DNA from: JBDTNL01 sp039933785 | GTDB taxonomy: Bacteria > Acidobacteriota > Thermoanaerobaculia > Multivoradales > JAGPDF01 | Assembly (NCBI GenBank): GCA_039933785.1 | Contig: JBDTNL010000014.1 | Span: 1 to 64,000, forward strand | Reading direction: 5' to 3' | DNA: 64,000 nucleotides | Shown: piece after piece, positions 9,375 to 18,348 of the stretch | Numbering within the stretch: the stretch's first letter is position 1 | How the letters are laid out: each line of letters starts with the position of its first letter | Notes under the pieces: generated by a model | The model's database searches: none | The model's input: only the letters and a program-made list of their open reading frames with translations | Told to the model about the DNA's origin: nothing | Program-made: the position numbers and the translations under genes

Positions 9375-10304
9375 TCAGAGGAACAAGTCGTCGGCCCGCC
9401 CCTGGAGCAGGCGGGCGCGGTACTGCGCCACCAGGTTGGCGAGCCGGTTGGCCGGGAACGCATCCGGATCGATCGCCAGCGCGCGGGCGAGCGCGGCGTC
9501 GAAACCGGCGCGATCCTGGGTGGCGACGGCGACGCTCGCGGCCCAAGTCACGAACAGCGAGGCATCGTGCCCGCCGCTGAGCGCCAGCGCTCGTTGGTAG
9601 TGCTGCTGGGCACGCTCCGGATTGCCTCCCATCATCGGCGAGAGGGCGTCGAGAGAGATCAACGCGGCGTGGAGCGCGCCGGCCTGGAAGTCTTCCTGCA
9701 GCGCCAAACCGCGCTCGAGCAGGGCCCGCACGGCCGGCAGATCGGCGAGCAGCTCGGGGTGGTCCTTGCCGGAGGCGATCGCAGCGCCCCATGAGGCGCC
9801 CGTCCAATAGAGGAGGGGCACGTCGGCGAGGGTGCAGGCGGCGACGGCAGCCATGGGATCCTTGCGCAGCGCCTCGCCGATGCCCGGATGAGCAAGCTCT
9901 AGACCGCGCAACGCGTAGTCGCGCGCCCGCACGTACATGCGCCGAGCGCGCTCGCGCGCCGCGGCGGCGGCGGCGGGGTCATGAGCCTCCGCCTGCAGCA
10001 CGTCGGTCTCGAGGAAGGCGTAGGCGTATTGCGTGAAACCGCCCGCCGCCGCGAGCAACAGGTCCGGGTTGCGCGGATCGGACGCCAGGAGCGACTCGAC
10101 GGTTTTGAGGGTTGTAGGCAAGGCCTCGCGGACCAGCTCGAGGTCGTCGTCCGAGGCCCAGACCGAACCGCCGGTGGCGAGCGACTTGGCCACGGAGCGC
10201 ACCGCGACGCGGCGCACGCCGGCGCAGCCGCCGAGCAGCACGACCAAGAGGACAATTCCTGAGAGAACGCGGCTCGGGTGCCCGCGGGGAGGGACGCGCT
10301 TCAT
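9375..10304 (-). CDS. TRAP transporter TatT-family lipoprotein
   Basis: A 309-aa lipoprotein: start MKRVPP at 10304, hydrophobic segment, lipobox L-G-G-C (about residues 25-28). The rest is alpha-helical with TPR-like repeats, and begins the mature part with 'SLATGGSVWASDDDLELVREALP', typical of TRAP transporter TatT component proteins. TatT proteins form oligomers that dock the DctP-type binding protein, as described for Treponema. Here tatT lies directly before dctP in the operon, which supports that role. The start codon overlaps the upstream stop as ATGA (10301-10304). Confidence 0.88.
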   Translation of the reverse strand: MKRVPPRGHPSRVLSGIVLLVVLLGGCAGVRRVAVRSVAKSLATGGSVWASDDDLELVREALPTTLKTVESLLASDPRNPDLLLAAAGGFTQYAYAFLETDVLQAEAHDPAAAAAARERARRMYVRARDYALRGLELAHPGIGEALRKDPMAAVAACTLADVPLLYWTGASWGAAIASGKDHPELLADLPAVRALLERGLALQEDFQAGALHAALISLDALSPMMGGNPERAQQHYQRALALSGGHDASLFVTWAASVAVATQDRAGFDAALARALAIDPDAFPANRLANLVAQYRARLLQGRADDLFL

Positions 10305-10825
10305 TTCGATTCGCCTTCGGTTTGCAATGTACCGGCGCCAAGCACCGGGGTCAAGCCGGCCACCCCGGGCGGCTCGGCCTCGCTCCGCCCGACCCGTGGC
10401 GAACGGCGTTGACGGATTGCCGCCAGCCGGCCGCTCCCGAGCCCGAGGATCAGCGTGACGACGGCCATGAGCGCGGTAAGCCACGCGAAGTGACCGGTGC
10501 TGTGCCAGCGCTCGAGGACCGCGACTGCGAGCACCGCCGCAGCCAGGATCGAGATTCGGTTGGCGCCGCCGAGCTCTGCGGCGAGCTCCGCGCGGACCTG
10601 GAGCAAGGAACGCAGCAACAGTGCGCCGAACGCGACTTCGAGCAAGGCCAGCGACAGGGCCAAACCATGTGCCTGCCCGAGCAGACTCTGGGCGCCAGTG
10701 AAGAGTAAGGCTACCGCCGGAACGATGGTTTGAACCGCGCGTATGGAATCGACCCGCTCGCGGCGCCGCGAGCGCTGCGGAATCGACCGGATCTCGGGGC
10801 CTGGGGCGTCGGAATCGTCCGTCAC
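10301..10825 (-). CDS. Hypothetical membrane protein, first gene of the TRAP operon
   Basis: A 174-aa protein with four predicted hydrophobic helices (about residues 32-50, 54-73, 92-105, 113-132) and charged, disordered ends. I do not recognise a named family. Its stop codon overlaps the tatT start as ATGA, so it is translated with the TRAP operon and may assist the transporter. Its start at 10825 is uncertain because the divergent HEAT-repeat gene begins at 10913, leaving under 90 bp for both promoters. Confidence 0.7.
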   Translation of the reverse strand: MTDDSDAPGPEIRSIPQRSRRRERVDSIRAVQTIVPAVALLFTGAQSLLGQAHGLALSLALLEVAFGALLLRSLLQVRAELAAELGGANRISILAAAVLAVAVLERWHSTGHFAWLTALMAVVTLILGLGSGRLAAIRQRRSPRVGRSEAEPPGVAGLTPVLGAGTLQTEGESK

Positions 10826-10912
10826 TGGCGAGTGAGCCTACTGTGGGGGGCGTCCGGCTCCAAACCGGCGATTCCTGGCCGCGCGCAAATGCGCCAGAAT
10901 AGCTCCACTGCT

Positions 10913-13249
10913 ATGAGCGCCCCCGCCGACGGGCTCGTCGACCTGCTGCGCGATCTCGCGATCGCGTGGAAGAACCTCGCCGCGTATCCCCCGGCGCATC
11001 CCCTGCGCATCCAGGGCCTCGAGCAGGCTCAGAAGCAACTCCAGCGGGTGGTGCCTTCCGGCGACACCCTGAGCCTGGGCGTCTTGCGTGACGGCTTGCT
11101 GCGCGGCGAGGAGAAGCACTCGGGGACCGCGGCGCAGCGCCTGGCCGAAGCCCTGCACCGCCGGCATGTCGCGGTGCTGTCGCTCGAGGGAGACACCACC
11201 GCCGGCGAGCTCGAAGCCTTCTTGCGGCTGCTGGTCGCCGATCCTCGCCGGGCTCCGGCCCCGCTCTGGGACGAGCTCGAAGCCGCCGGAGTGCTACATA
11301 TCGGACTGCAGCCGGTCGACTACGAGGGCGTGACGATCGACGACGCGCCGGAAAGCGAGCGTACCGGCAAGCCGGCGCCCAAGTCGCTGAACGAAGCGAT
11401 GGTGCGCGAATTGCTCCTGGGACGCGAGTTCATGGCCTTCGGAATCGACCCGTCTCAGGCGACTCTCGAAGAAGTGCTCGCGCTGGTCGGGGCGCTGCAC
11501 GCCGAATCCGAGCGCGAGGGCGGCGGTGGCGGCGCTGGCCAAGGACAAACCGGCGGCCCGGGATCTGGCAAAGACTCGGGTCCGGGCCAAGGTCCTAGCC
11601 CAGGAGGCGGCGCCGCCGGACAGGCGACCGATGCGGCGGCAACTGCGCTCGCCGCCCTGAGACTGTCGAGTCGTCTAGCGAAAACGATCGAGGACTACTT
11701 CTCCCGCGTGAACGGCGCGGCGCGAGCGACCGCGGCGGTCGACTTGGGCAATCTGGTACCGAAGCTGCCGGGGGGCCCGCGCGCCGCGGTCGCCGAAGCG
11801 GCGTTGCGGGCGCTCGGCACGATGCGCTCGGGCACTTCGCCCGCCGATGCCGCCGCCGACCGGGACGATGCGCTGGCGCTCGATGTCTTCGTGCGCCGGC
11901 TGCCGCCCGGAGAAGTGCTGGCTGCGCTGCGGCGGATGATCACCAGCGGAACACGACTCTCGCCCCGCGCCGTACGCCTGGCGCAAATGCTCGAGGAGGC
12001 TTCGCCCGCTGGTTCGAGCGGCCCGCGAGCGACGGCCGAGGTGGTGGCCACGATCGAAGCACTCTTCCGCGACGAGGACATCGACCGGGTCGCGGTCGCG
12101 CTGCCGGGCGAGGTTGCGCTTCAAGCCTTGGCACTACCTCGGCCTCAGGAAATTCCGCCGGCCGAGTTGCCGGATCTCGGGCCGCGCCTCGATTCCCTGG
12201 CGTCCAGCGCCGTGCTCACGCAGACGGTCTCGACCCTGCTCGAGATGGTCACCGACAAGTCGCCGCGACAAGTGCCGCCGGCGGTGCTCTCGAAGCTCGA
12301 AGAGCTCTACCGCGAGCTCCTGCAAGCCGGCCGTTTCACCTCGGCGCTGCAAGTCGTCGAAACGCTCAAGCGGATGCGCGGCGCCGAGGCCCTCGAGGAC
12401 ACCGCCGACGACCTGCGGCGCATCCTCGAGCGGCTGGGCAATCGCGAGTCGGTGCGCTCGATGCTGAGCGCGTTGCGCGACCTTCCCGACCAGGCGCAGG
12501 TGGAAGTGGCGCGCCTGATCGAGCGCCTGGGCTCGCCGGCTCTGCGCCACCTGCTCGGTCAGCTGTCGGAGGAGCAGGACCGCTCGCTCCGGCACCGCAT
12601 TCTCGGCGTGCTGAGCGCGCTCGGCGATGCGGTCGTTCCGGAAGCGACGCTGCTGCTCCAGGATTCGCGTTGGTTCGTGGTGCGCAACATGATCGTCCTG
12701 CTGCGCACGGTCGGCGACCAGAGCGCGCTGCCCGCGCTGCGCCGCCTCGCCGAGCACGGCGACTTGCGAGTGCGCATGGAGGCGATCAAGAGCCTGCTGG
12801 CCTCGGACCCCCAAGTGCCCGGAGAGTTGCTGGCGCGAGCGATGCAGGATCCCGACCCGACGCTTGCCGAGTCGGCCATCGGTCTGGTGGCGACGTACGG
12901 CATCGTGCAAGCGGTGCAGCCGCTGCTCGGTCTGCTCGCCAAGCCCGACCGTCTTGGGCGGCGGCGATCGGTGCGCCTGCGAGCGCTGCGCACGCTCGGC
13001 GTGCTGGCCGATCCGGCGGCGCTTCCGGAGCTCGACCGGCTGTACCTGCGCGAGCGCTGGTTTGGCCGCCCGCCGGCCGAGGAACGCTTGGCCGCTTTCC
13101 GGGCCTTGGCTGGATTCGCCGCGGAGCACACCCGGCCCTATGTGGAAGGCGGTGGGAAGTCGCGCGATGCCGCGGTGCGCGCGGTTTGCCGAGCCCTCGC
13201 CGAGGGCAAGATCCGCGCTCCCGAACGCGAGGCCGAGGAGCGCGAATGA
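10913..13249 (+). CDS. HEAT-repeat protein with N-terminal sensor-like module and Gly-rich linker
   Basis: A 778-aa cytoplasmic protein. The N-terminal about 150 residues contain 'YPPAHPLRIQGLEQAQKQLQ', then alternating hydrophobic strands and helices. A Gly/Ser/Pro-rich linker (about 200-240) follows. The C-terminal half (about 480-760) is a run of HEAT repeats, e.g. 'LPALRRLAEHGDLRVRMEAI'. HEAT repeats normally bind proteins, so a scaffold or regulatory role is likely. The N-terminal module recurs in the next gene, which carries an HD-GYP domain. Start ATG 10913 is chosen because upstream residues lack coding character and overlap the divergent gene. Its stop overlaps the next start as ATGA. 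Confidence 0.85.
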   Translation: MSAPADGLVDLLRDLAIAWKNLAAYPPAHPLRIQGLEQAQKQLQRVVPSGDTLSLGVLRDGLLRGEEKHSGTAAQRLAEALHRRHVAVLSLEGDTTAGELEAFLRLLVADPRRAPAPLWDELEAAGVLHIGLQPVDYEGVTIDDAPESERTGKPAPKSLNEAMVRELLLGREFMAFGIDPSQATLEEVLALVGALHAESEREGGGGGAGQGQTGGPGSGKDSGPGQGPSPGGGAAGQATDAAATALAALRLSSRLAKTIEDYFSRVNGAARATAAVDLGNLVPKLPGGPRAAVAEAALRALGTMRSGTSPADAAADRDDALALDVFVRRLPPGEVLAALRRMITSGTRLSPRAVRLAQMLEEASPAGSSGPRATAEVVATIEALFRDEDIDRVAVALPGEVALQALALPRPQEIPPAELPDLGPRLDSLASSAVLTQTVSTLLEMVTDKSPRQVPPAVLSKLEELYRELLQAGRFTSALQVVETLKRMRGAEALEDTADDLRRILERLGNRESVRSMLSALRDLPDQAQVEVARLIERLGSPALRHLLGQLSEEQDRSLRHRILGVLSALGDAVVPEATLLLQDSRWFVVRNMIVLLRTVGDQSALPALRRLAEHGDLRVRMEAIKSLLASDPQVPGELLARAMQDPDPTLAESAIGLVATYGIVQAVQPLLGLLAKPDRLGRRRSVRLRALRTLGVLADPAALPELDRLYLRERWFGRPPAEERLAAFRALAGFAAEHTRPYVEGGGKSRDAAVRAVCRALAEGKIRAPEREAEERE

Positions 13250-14466
13250 GCGTCGCCGAACGCGCAGCGATCGAGCGCCTGGTCCTCCACGTGGTGACCG
13301 CGGTCAACAGTCGCGCGTTGTATCCCGGCAACCATCCCCGCACCCGCGAGGCGATCGACGCCTGGGTGGCCGATCTCGAGCGCGTCCTCGAAGCGCGGGG
13401 GCAGACCTCCATTGCTCTGCTCGCCGTCGACGACGACCTGGTGGTCGACCAGAAACCCATCGCGCAAGGCGGGCTTACCGTTCGGGGCTTCGTCCATGCC
13501 CTGCGCCGGCTGGGTGTGGAGGGACTGACGCTCTCCCGCGGCCTGACCGTGGACGAGGCCCAGCGCTTCCTCGAGGCCTTGGCCGAGCGGAGCGTCGCGG
13601 CTTCGACCCTGCACATTCAGGTGGGGCAGCTGCGGGTCGGTCTCGACGACGAGCGCGGCGGCGAGGGCGGTGGCGCCGGGCTGGCGGGTGGCGTGGGGAG
13701 CGATGGCGAGGGTCCGAGCGAAGGAACCGGCGCTGGGCGCCAAGCCCAGTTGCGGAGCAGCGCCGCTTCCGCCGCCGACGCGGGTGCCCGCTTGCTGGTC
13801 GCGGCAGAGCAGGCGAAGAGCGCGTTCGTGCGTCAGCGCGAACAGCGCGGCGGCGCGGCCCAGCTCGAGCGCCTGGTGTGGACTGCGATGGATGCGCTGG
13901 CGCACTCGGCGCAAGTCATGCTGCCGATGCGCGATCTGCGCACCCACGATGAGCTCACGTTCGCGCACTCGCTGAACGTCTCGTTGCTCGTGCTCGCACA
14001 CGGCCGGGCCTTAGGCCTGCGCGGCGAGGTCTTGAAAGACGCCGGATTCGCCGCGCTCATGCACGACATCGGCAAGCTGATGCTGCCGATCGATCTGTTG
14101 CACGACCCTGGCCGGCTTTCGAACGAACAGTGGGCGCTCATGCGGCAGCACCCCGAGCTCGGCGCCGCGATTCTCTGCGAGCAGCGCGATCTGCCTTCGG
14201 TAGTGGTGCTGGCGGCGTACGAGCACCATCTGCGCTTCGACGGTGCACCGAGCTACCCGGTCCTGCGCAGCCAGCGTCGCCCAACGCTCGCCAGCGCGCT
14301 CACCGCGGTCGCCGACACCTTCGACGCCTTCTGCGGTCGCGACCCCAGCCCGGCGCGCCGCGACGCGGCCTTCTCCATGCTCCGCAAGCGCGCCGGCACC
14401 TGGCTCGACCCGATCCTGGTCGATAGCTTCTGCCGCCTGTTCATGCCTCCGCCCGTGGCGCCGTGA
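13246..14466 (+). CDS. HD-GYP domain protein with the same N-terminal module
   Basis: A 406-aa protein. Residues 1-130 resemble the N-terminus of the preceding HEAT protein ('YPGNHPRTREAIDAWVADLE', then strands and 'GLTVDEAQRFLEALA'). A Gly-rich linker (about 135-166) comes next, then an HD-GYP domain (about 210-400). Metal-binding H273-D274 lies in 'LMHDIGKLMLP', the distal histidines H327-H328 are present, and the signature GYP is S336-Y-P338. HD-GYP enzymes hydrolyse cyclic di-GMP; the HD residues are intact, but the degenerate GYP leaves activity open. ATGA overlap upstream and GTGA overlap downstream show tight translational coupling. Confidence 0.88.
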   Translation: MSVAERAAIERLVLHVVTAVNSRALYPGNHPRTREAIDAWVADLERVLEARGQTSIALLAVDDDLVVDQKPIAQGGLTVRGFVHALRRLGVEGLTLSRGLTVDEAQRFLEALAERSVAASTLHIQVGQLRVGLDDERGGEGGGAGLAGGVGSDGEGPSEGTGAGRQAQLRSSAASAADAGARLLVAAEQAKSAFVRQREQRGGAAQLERLVWTAMDALAHSAQVMLPMRDLRTHDELTFAHSLNVSLLVLAHGRALGLRGEVLKDAGFAALMHDIGKLMLPIDLLHDPGRLSNEQWALMRQHPELGAAILCEQRDLPSVVVLAAYEHHLRFDGAPSYPVLRSQRRPTLASALTAVADTFDAFCGRDPSPARRDAAFSMLRKRAGTWLDPILVDSFCRLFMPPPVAP

Positions 14467-15971
14467 GCGAGCCCTCGCCGCTCGCGCCGCCCGCTCCTTC
14501 GCCGAGCACGGCACTCGCAGACCAGGCGTTCTCTCGCGCCGCCGGCGCCGCGCTTTCTCATGGCAACAGCGTTCGGCTCTTGAAAGACGGACGCGAGAAC
14601 TACCCCGCCATGTTGGAGGCCATTCGATCGGCCAAGCATGCGGTTCACTTCGAGTGCTACTTCATCTGTGATGACGCGGCGGGTCAGGACTTCGCCCGCG
14701 CGCTCGGCGAGCGGGCGCGAGCCGGCGTGCCGGTGCGCCTGGTGTACGACTGGCTGGGCGGGCATAGCACCGCCGGCCGAAAGTTCTGGAACGCGCTCCG
14801 CGAACAGGGCGTCGAGGTGCGGGTCTACAACCCGCCGCGTTTCGACCAGCCCTTTGGCTGGCTCAGCCGCAATCACCGCAAGAGCCTGGTGGTCGACGAC
14901 CGCATCGCGTATGTCACCGGTCTTTGCATCGGACAGGCATGGCTCGGCGAGCCGGCGAAAGACATCGAAGCTTGGCGCGACACTGGGATCGAAGTACGGG
15001 GCCCGGCAGTGGCCGAAGTCGCCGCGGCTTTCGCCGACACCTGGGCCGCGATCGGTGATCCGCTGCCGCCGGCCGAGTCGACAGCGCCTTCGGCACTCTC
15101 GGATCACGCCGGCGAGAGCGCCACCGGCGTCGCGGTGCGTGTCGTGGCCGAGTCCGCAGGGAAAGCCGGCATGTTGCGCCTCGACACCTTGGTCGCTGGT
15201 CTTGCTCGCCGGACTCTATGGTTGACGGATGCGTACTACGCCGGGACCGCCGTGTACGTCGAGGCCTTGCGCGCCGCGGCCGGCGACGGAGTGGACGTGC
15301 GGCTGCTGGTGCCGGGCCGCGGCAGCGACCTCTCTCTGGTGCAGGCGGTCTCGCGCGCCGGATATCGATCGTTGCTCGAAGGCGGGGTAAGGGTCTTCGA
15401 GTGGAACGGCCCGATGATTCACGCCAAGACCGCCGTCGCCGATGCCAAGTGGGCGCGCATCGGATCGACCAACCTCAACCTCGCGAGCTGGTTGGGTAAC
15501 CGCGAGATCGATCTGGTGGTCGAGGACGGCGCCTTCGCCTGCGCCATGGAGGCGATGTACCTCGAGGATCTGGAGAACTCGACCGAGATCGTTCTGCGGC
15601 CGGGGTTCCGAGTGCGGCGCGTCGACGGCGGCCGAGTTCGGCGCCGACGTGGCGCCGGAGGCAGCGCCAGCCGCGCCGCAGCGGGCGCCCTGCGTGTGGG
15701 CAACGTCGTCGGAGCCGCGATCACGCGCCGCGTGCTCGGCCCGGCGGAATCGCGACTGATGGCCCAGGCGGGTTTTCTGGTGCTGGTCCTACTGCCGTTG
15801 GGGATCTGGTTCCCGCGTCTCCTCGCCTGGCCCTTGGCCATCCTCTGCGGCTGGGTTGGCTTCGCGCTCTTGCTGGGAGCGTGGAAGAGCCGCCGAGGTG
15901 CGGCCCGTCCTCTGCGCTCGCGTTCCGCCGAACGTGTTGTCGAGGTGGAGAGCAAGGCGCCCGTGCCTTGA
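14463..15971 (+). CDS. Phospholipase D / cardiolipin synthase family protein (ClsB-like)
   Basis: A 502-aa protein with two HKD motifs: H138-R-K140 in 'NHRKSLVVDD' and H320-A-K322 in 'IHAKTAVADAKWARIGSTN'. These form the catalytic pair of the PLD superfamily, and the layout matches bacterial cardiolipin synthase B, which condenses phospholipids to cardiolipin at the inner membrane. Two hydrophobic helices near the C-terminus (about 435-475) would anchor it, unlike typical soluble ClsB, and an Arg-rich stretch precedes them. The GTG start overlaps the HD-GYP stop as GTGA. Co-expression with a c-di-GMP-type phosphodiesterase suggests regulated envelope remodelling, which is inference. Confidence 0.88.
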   Translation: MSEPSPLAPPAPSPSTALADQAFSRAAGAALSHGNSVRLLKDGRENYPAMLEAIRSAKHAVHFECYFICDDAAGQDFARALGERARAGVPVRLVYDWLGGHSTAGRKFWNALREQGVEVRVYNPPRFDQPFGWLSRNHRKSLVVDDRIAYVTGLCIGQAWLGEPAKDIEAWRDTGIEVRGPAVAEVAAAFADTWAAIGDPLPPAESTAPSALSDHAGESATGVAVRVVAESAGKAGMLRLDTLVAGLARRTLWLTDAYYAGTAVYVEALRAAAGDGVDVRLLVPGRGSDLSLVQAVSRAGYRSLLEGGVRVFEWNGPMIHAKTAVADAKWARIGSTNLNLASWLGNREIDLVVEDGAFACAMEAMYLEDLENSTEIVLRPGFRVRRVDGGRVRRRRGAGGSASRAAAGALRVGNVVGAAITRRVLGPAESRLMAQAGFLVLVLLPLGIWFPRLLAWPLAILCGWVGFALLLGAWKSRRGAARPLRSRSAERVVEVESKAPVP

Positions 15972-16321
15972 AAAAGCGCGGCGCAGGGCTCGTGTACACG
16001 ACCGAGAGCGGCCGAACTTGCGGCGTCTGCGGCTGGCCGAAGGATCGTTGCTCCTGCAGCGCGCCGACTGAGCCGCCCGGCGACGGCAACGTGCGCGTGG
16101 GCCGCGAGACCAAGGGCCGCGCCGGAAAGGGCGTGACCGTCATCACCGGCTTACCGCTCAGAGGCGCCGAGCTCGAGACGCTCGCGAGCGAGCTCAAGCG
16201 CCGCTGCGGCTCGGGTGGCACGGTGAAGGACGGCGTGGTCGAGATCCAGGGCGATCACCGCGACGCCCTGCTCGTCGAGCTCACGGGGCGAGGCTTCTCG
16301 GTCAAACGCTCGGGAGGGTGA
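15968..16321 (+). CDS. SUI1/YciH-family translation initiation factor homologue
   Basis: A 117-aa protein. The N-terminus has the YciH-type zinc-ribbon-like cysteines 'TCGVCGWPKDRCSC', and the C-terminal SUI1/eIF1 domain contains 'KGVTVITGLPL' and 'CGSGGTVKDGVVEIQGDHRD'. Bacterial YciH-type proteins bind the small ribosomal subunit and affect start-site fidelity or stress translation. The TTG at 15968 overlaps the preceding stop as TTGA and gives a family-length N-terminus; GTG 15992 is the alternative. Confidence 0.88.
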   Translation: MKKRGAGLVYTTESGRTCGVCGWPKDRCSCSAPTEPPGDGNVRVGRETKGRAGKGVTVITGLPLRGAELETLASELKRRCGSGGTVKDGVVEIQGDHRDALLVELTGRGFSVKRSGG

Positions 16322-16551
16322 CCGGCCGCCGTTGGGCCTCCCCGCGGTCGCAATTGAGCCCCATCAAGCCCCAAGGCACGCCAAGGCCACCAGTATCTCC
16401 TCGACCCGGATCGCTCCGCTGTGGACAAGTCCGCCGGAGCAGAATCCATCGGCAGGATGGCGCTAGAGGCCCCGAGTCGGCCAGTATTGGCTGACGATCA
16501 ATTTACCGCCGCGCCCTTAGAGCCTCGGCAAGCGACTCGCGGAGAATACCC
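16322..16551. other. Intergenic region with an inverted repeat
   Basis: There is no gene in these 230 bp. A near-perfect inverted repeat GTCGGCCA-N4-TGGCTGAC (16476-16495, one G:T pair) lies about 57 bp upstream of the amidohydrolase ATG and could be an operator. No T-run follows it, so it does not look like a terminator. Confidence 0.45.
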
Positions 16552-17868
16552 ATGGTGAGATGCAAGACTCTGTTCGCGCTCCTCGTTTCAATTGCTTGGG
16601 CGACGGCGGCGCTCGCCGCGGATAGCGCTCCCCACCGCGTCGCAGTCCGCGCCGGGCGTCTGCTCGACCCCGCGACCGGGGCGATGACTCGGGACGCCAT
16701 CATCTTGATCGAAGGCGACCGAGTGACCGCGGCTGGCCCGGGCTTGGCGATCCCCGCCGGCAGCGAGATCGTGGACCTGTCGCATTCCACGGTCCTTCCC
16801 GGCCTGATCGATTGCCATACTCACGTGACCAGTCAGTCCGGTAACTACTACGACGACCTCTTCCGCCGCAGCCCCATCGACCAGGCGGTCGTCGCGCACG
16901 TCTACGCCAGGCGCACGCTCGAAGCCGGCTTCACCACCATCCGCGACGTCGGATCCTCCGAGTTCATCGACGTCGCCTTGCGCAATGCGATCGAACGCGG
17001 CGATGTCGTCGGCCCACGCATGCTCGTCGCAACGCTCGCCGTAGGGTCGACCGGTGGGCACAACGACCTCTCAGGTTTTTCGCCGTATCTCAAGTTCCAG
17101 GGCTTCTCCGGCATCGCCGACGGCGTCGACGAAATTCGCAAGCTCATCCGCTTCGAGGTCAAGAACGGCGCCGACTGGATCAAGGTCATGGCGACTGCCG
17201 GTGTGCTCTCCGAGGAGGGCTCGGTCGGCGCCCCGCAATACTCGCAAGCCGAGCTCGACGCGGTCGTCGACGAAGCCGCCATGTGGGGCAAGAAAGTCGC
17301 CGCCCATGCCCACGGCGCCGAAGGCATCCGGCGCGCCGCGAAGGCCGGCGTGCGCTCCATCGAGCACGGCGGCATGATCGACGACGAGGGCATCAAGCTC
17401 CTGCTCCAGCACGATGCCTTCCTGGTCCCCGACATCTACACTGACGAGTACATCCTGGCCGAGGCCGGCCCCTTGGGCTTGCCGCAGAAGATCATCGACA
17501 AGGAAAAGGAGCTCCGCGTCCATCAGCTCGCGAATTGGCGCCGCGCCATCGACGCCGGGGTCAAGCTCGCCTTCGGCACCGACGCCGGCGTCTATCCTCA
17601 CGGCCAGAATGCCAAGCAGTTTCACTCCCTGCTCGTGCTCGGGCTGACGCCGCAGCAAGTCATCCGCATGGCGACCACCAACGCGGCCGAGCTCCTCGGT
17701 TGGAGCGACCGCGTGGGAGCGATCGCTCCCGGACACTTCGCCGACTTGATCGCCGTCGACGGCGACCCGCTTACCGATGTCACCGAGCTCGAGCGCGTCC
17801 GCTTCGTCATGAAGGGCGGGGTGGTGGTCAAGAGCACCCCAGCAACTGGGGCCGCGCATGCCCACTGA
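16552..17868 (+). CDS. Secreted metal-dependent amidohydrolase (imidazolonepropionase-like family)
   Basis: A 438-aa amidohydrolase. The signal peptide (about residues 1-22, ending 'ALAA') places it outside the cytoplasm. Metal-binding motifs follow the family order: HxH in 'GLIDCHTHVT', the lysine region 'IKVMATAGVLSEEGSVG', 'AAHAHGAEGIRRAAKAG', 'SIEHGG' and the aspartate in 'FGTDAGVYPHG'. These match the exported Xaa-Pro dipeptidase/imidazolonepropionase-like subgroup common in Acidobacteria, so a dipeptide or cyclic amide substrate is likely but not proven. The next gene begins 11 bp before this stop. Confidence 0.9.
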   Translation: MVRCKTLFALLVSIAWATAALAADSAPHRVAVRAGRLLDPATGAMTRDAIILIEGDRVTAAGPGLAIPAGSEIVDLSHSTVLPGLIDCHTHVTSQSGNYYDDLFRRSPIDQAVVAHVYARRTLEAGFTTIRDVGSSEFIDVALRNAIERGDVVGPRMLVATLAVGSTGGHNDLSGFSPYLKFQGFSGIADGVDEIRKLIRFEVKNGADWIKVMATAGVLSEEGSVGAPQYSQAELDAVVDEAAMWGKKVAAHAHGAEGIRRAAKAGVRSIEHGGMIDDEGIKLLLQHDAFLVPDIYTDEYILAEAGPLGLPQKIIDKEKELRVHQLANWRRAIDAGVKLAFGTDAGVYPHGQNAKQFHSLLVLGLTPQQVIRMATTNAAELLGWSDRVGAIAPGHFADLIAVDGDPLTDVTELERVRFVMKGGVVVKSTPATGAAHAH

Positions 17869-18346
17869 TTCCAGCGCGGAGCGCCGCCTGCTGCGGCACA
17901 CCCTCGCGACTCTGGCCTATCGCGCCAGCAAGGTCCTCCGCCAGACCCCGCCGGACTTCGGCGCCTTTCGCGCCGCCCCGGGGAGTCGCGCGGCCGGCGA
18001 GATCCTGGCCCACCTGGGCGATCTTTTCGACTGGGCCTTGACCATGACGCGCGGAGAACCGGTGTATCGAGAGCAGGCAGCGACCACCTGGGCGGAGGAT
18101 TCGGCGCGCTTCTTCGCGTGCCTGCAAGAGCTCGATGCCCTCCTCACGGAGGATCAGGCGCTCACCTGCTCGGCGGAAGGACTCTTTCAGGGTCCGATCG
18201 CCGACGCGCTCACCCACGTTGGCCAGCTCGCGTTCATGCGCCGCCTGGCCGGTGAGCCGGTGCGCGGCGAGAGCTACTTCCGGGCCGATATCGCGACCGG
18301 CCGCGTCGGCGCCGAGCAGGCGGCGCCGAGATTCGAATTCGACTGA
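17858..18346 (+). CDS. DinB-like four-helix protein
   Basis: A 162-aa helical protein of the DinB/YfiT type. The metal-binding histidines are present in 'EILAHLGDLFDWAL' and 'ADALTHVGQLAFMRRL'. Family members include thiol-dependent transferases and many proteins of unknown reaction. The gene overlaps the amidohydrolase by 11 bp and ends 2 bp before the YihY gene, so the three are probably one transcript. Confidence 0.75.
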   Translation: MPTDSSAERRLLRHTLATLAYRASKVLRQTPPDFGAFRAAPGSRAAGEILAHLGDLFDWALTMTRGEPVYREQAATTWAEDSARFFACLQELDALLTEDQALTCSAEGLFQGPIADALTHVGQLAFMRRLAGEPVRGESYFRADIATGRVGAEQAAPRFEFD

Positions 18347-18348
18347 AG

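Noticed and set aside
10730..10912. Upstream start of the HEAT-repeat protein
   Set aside because: It overlaps the divergent membrane-protein gene and lacks coding character; ATG 10913 begins the recognisable module.
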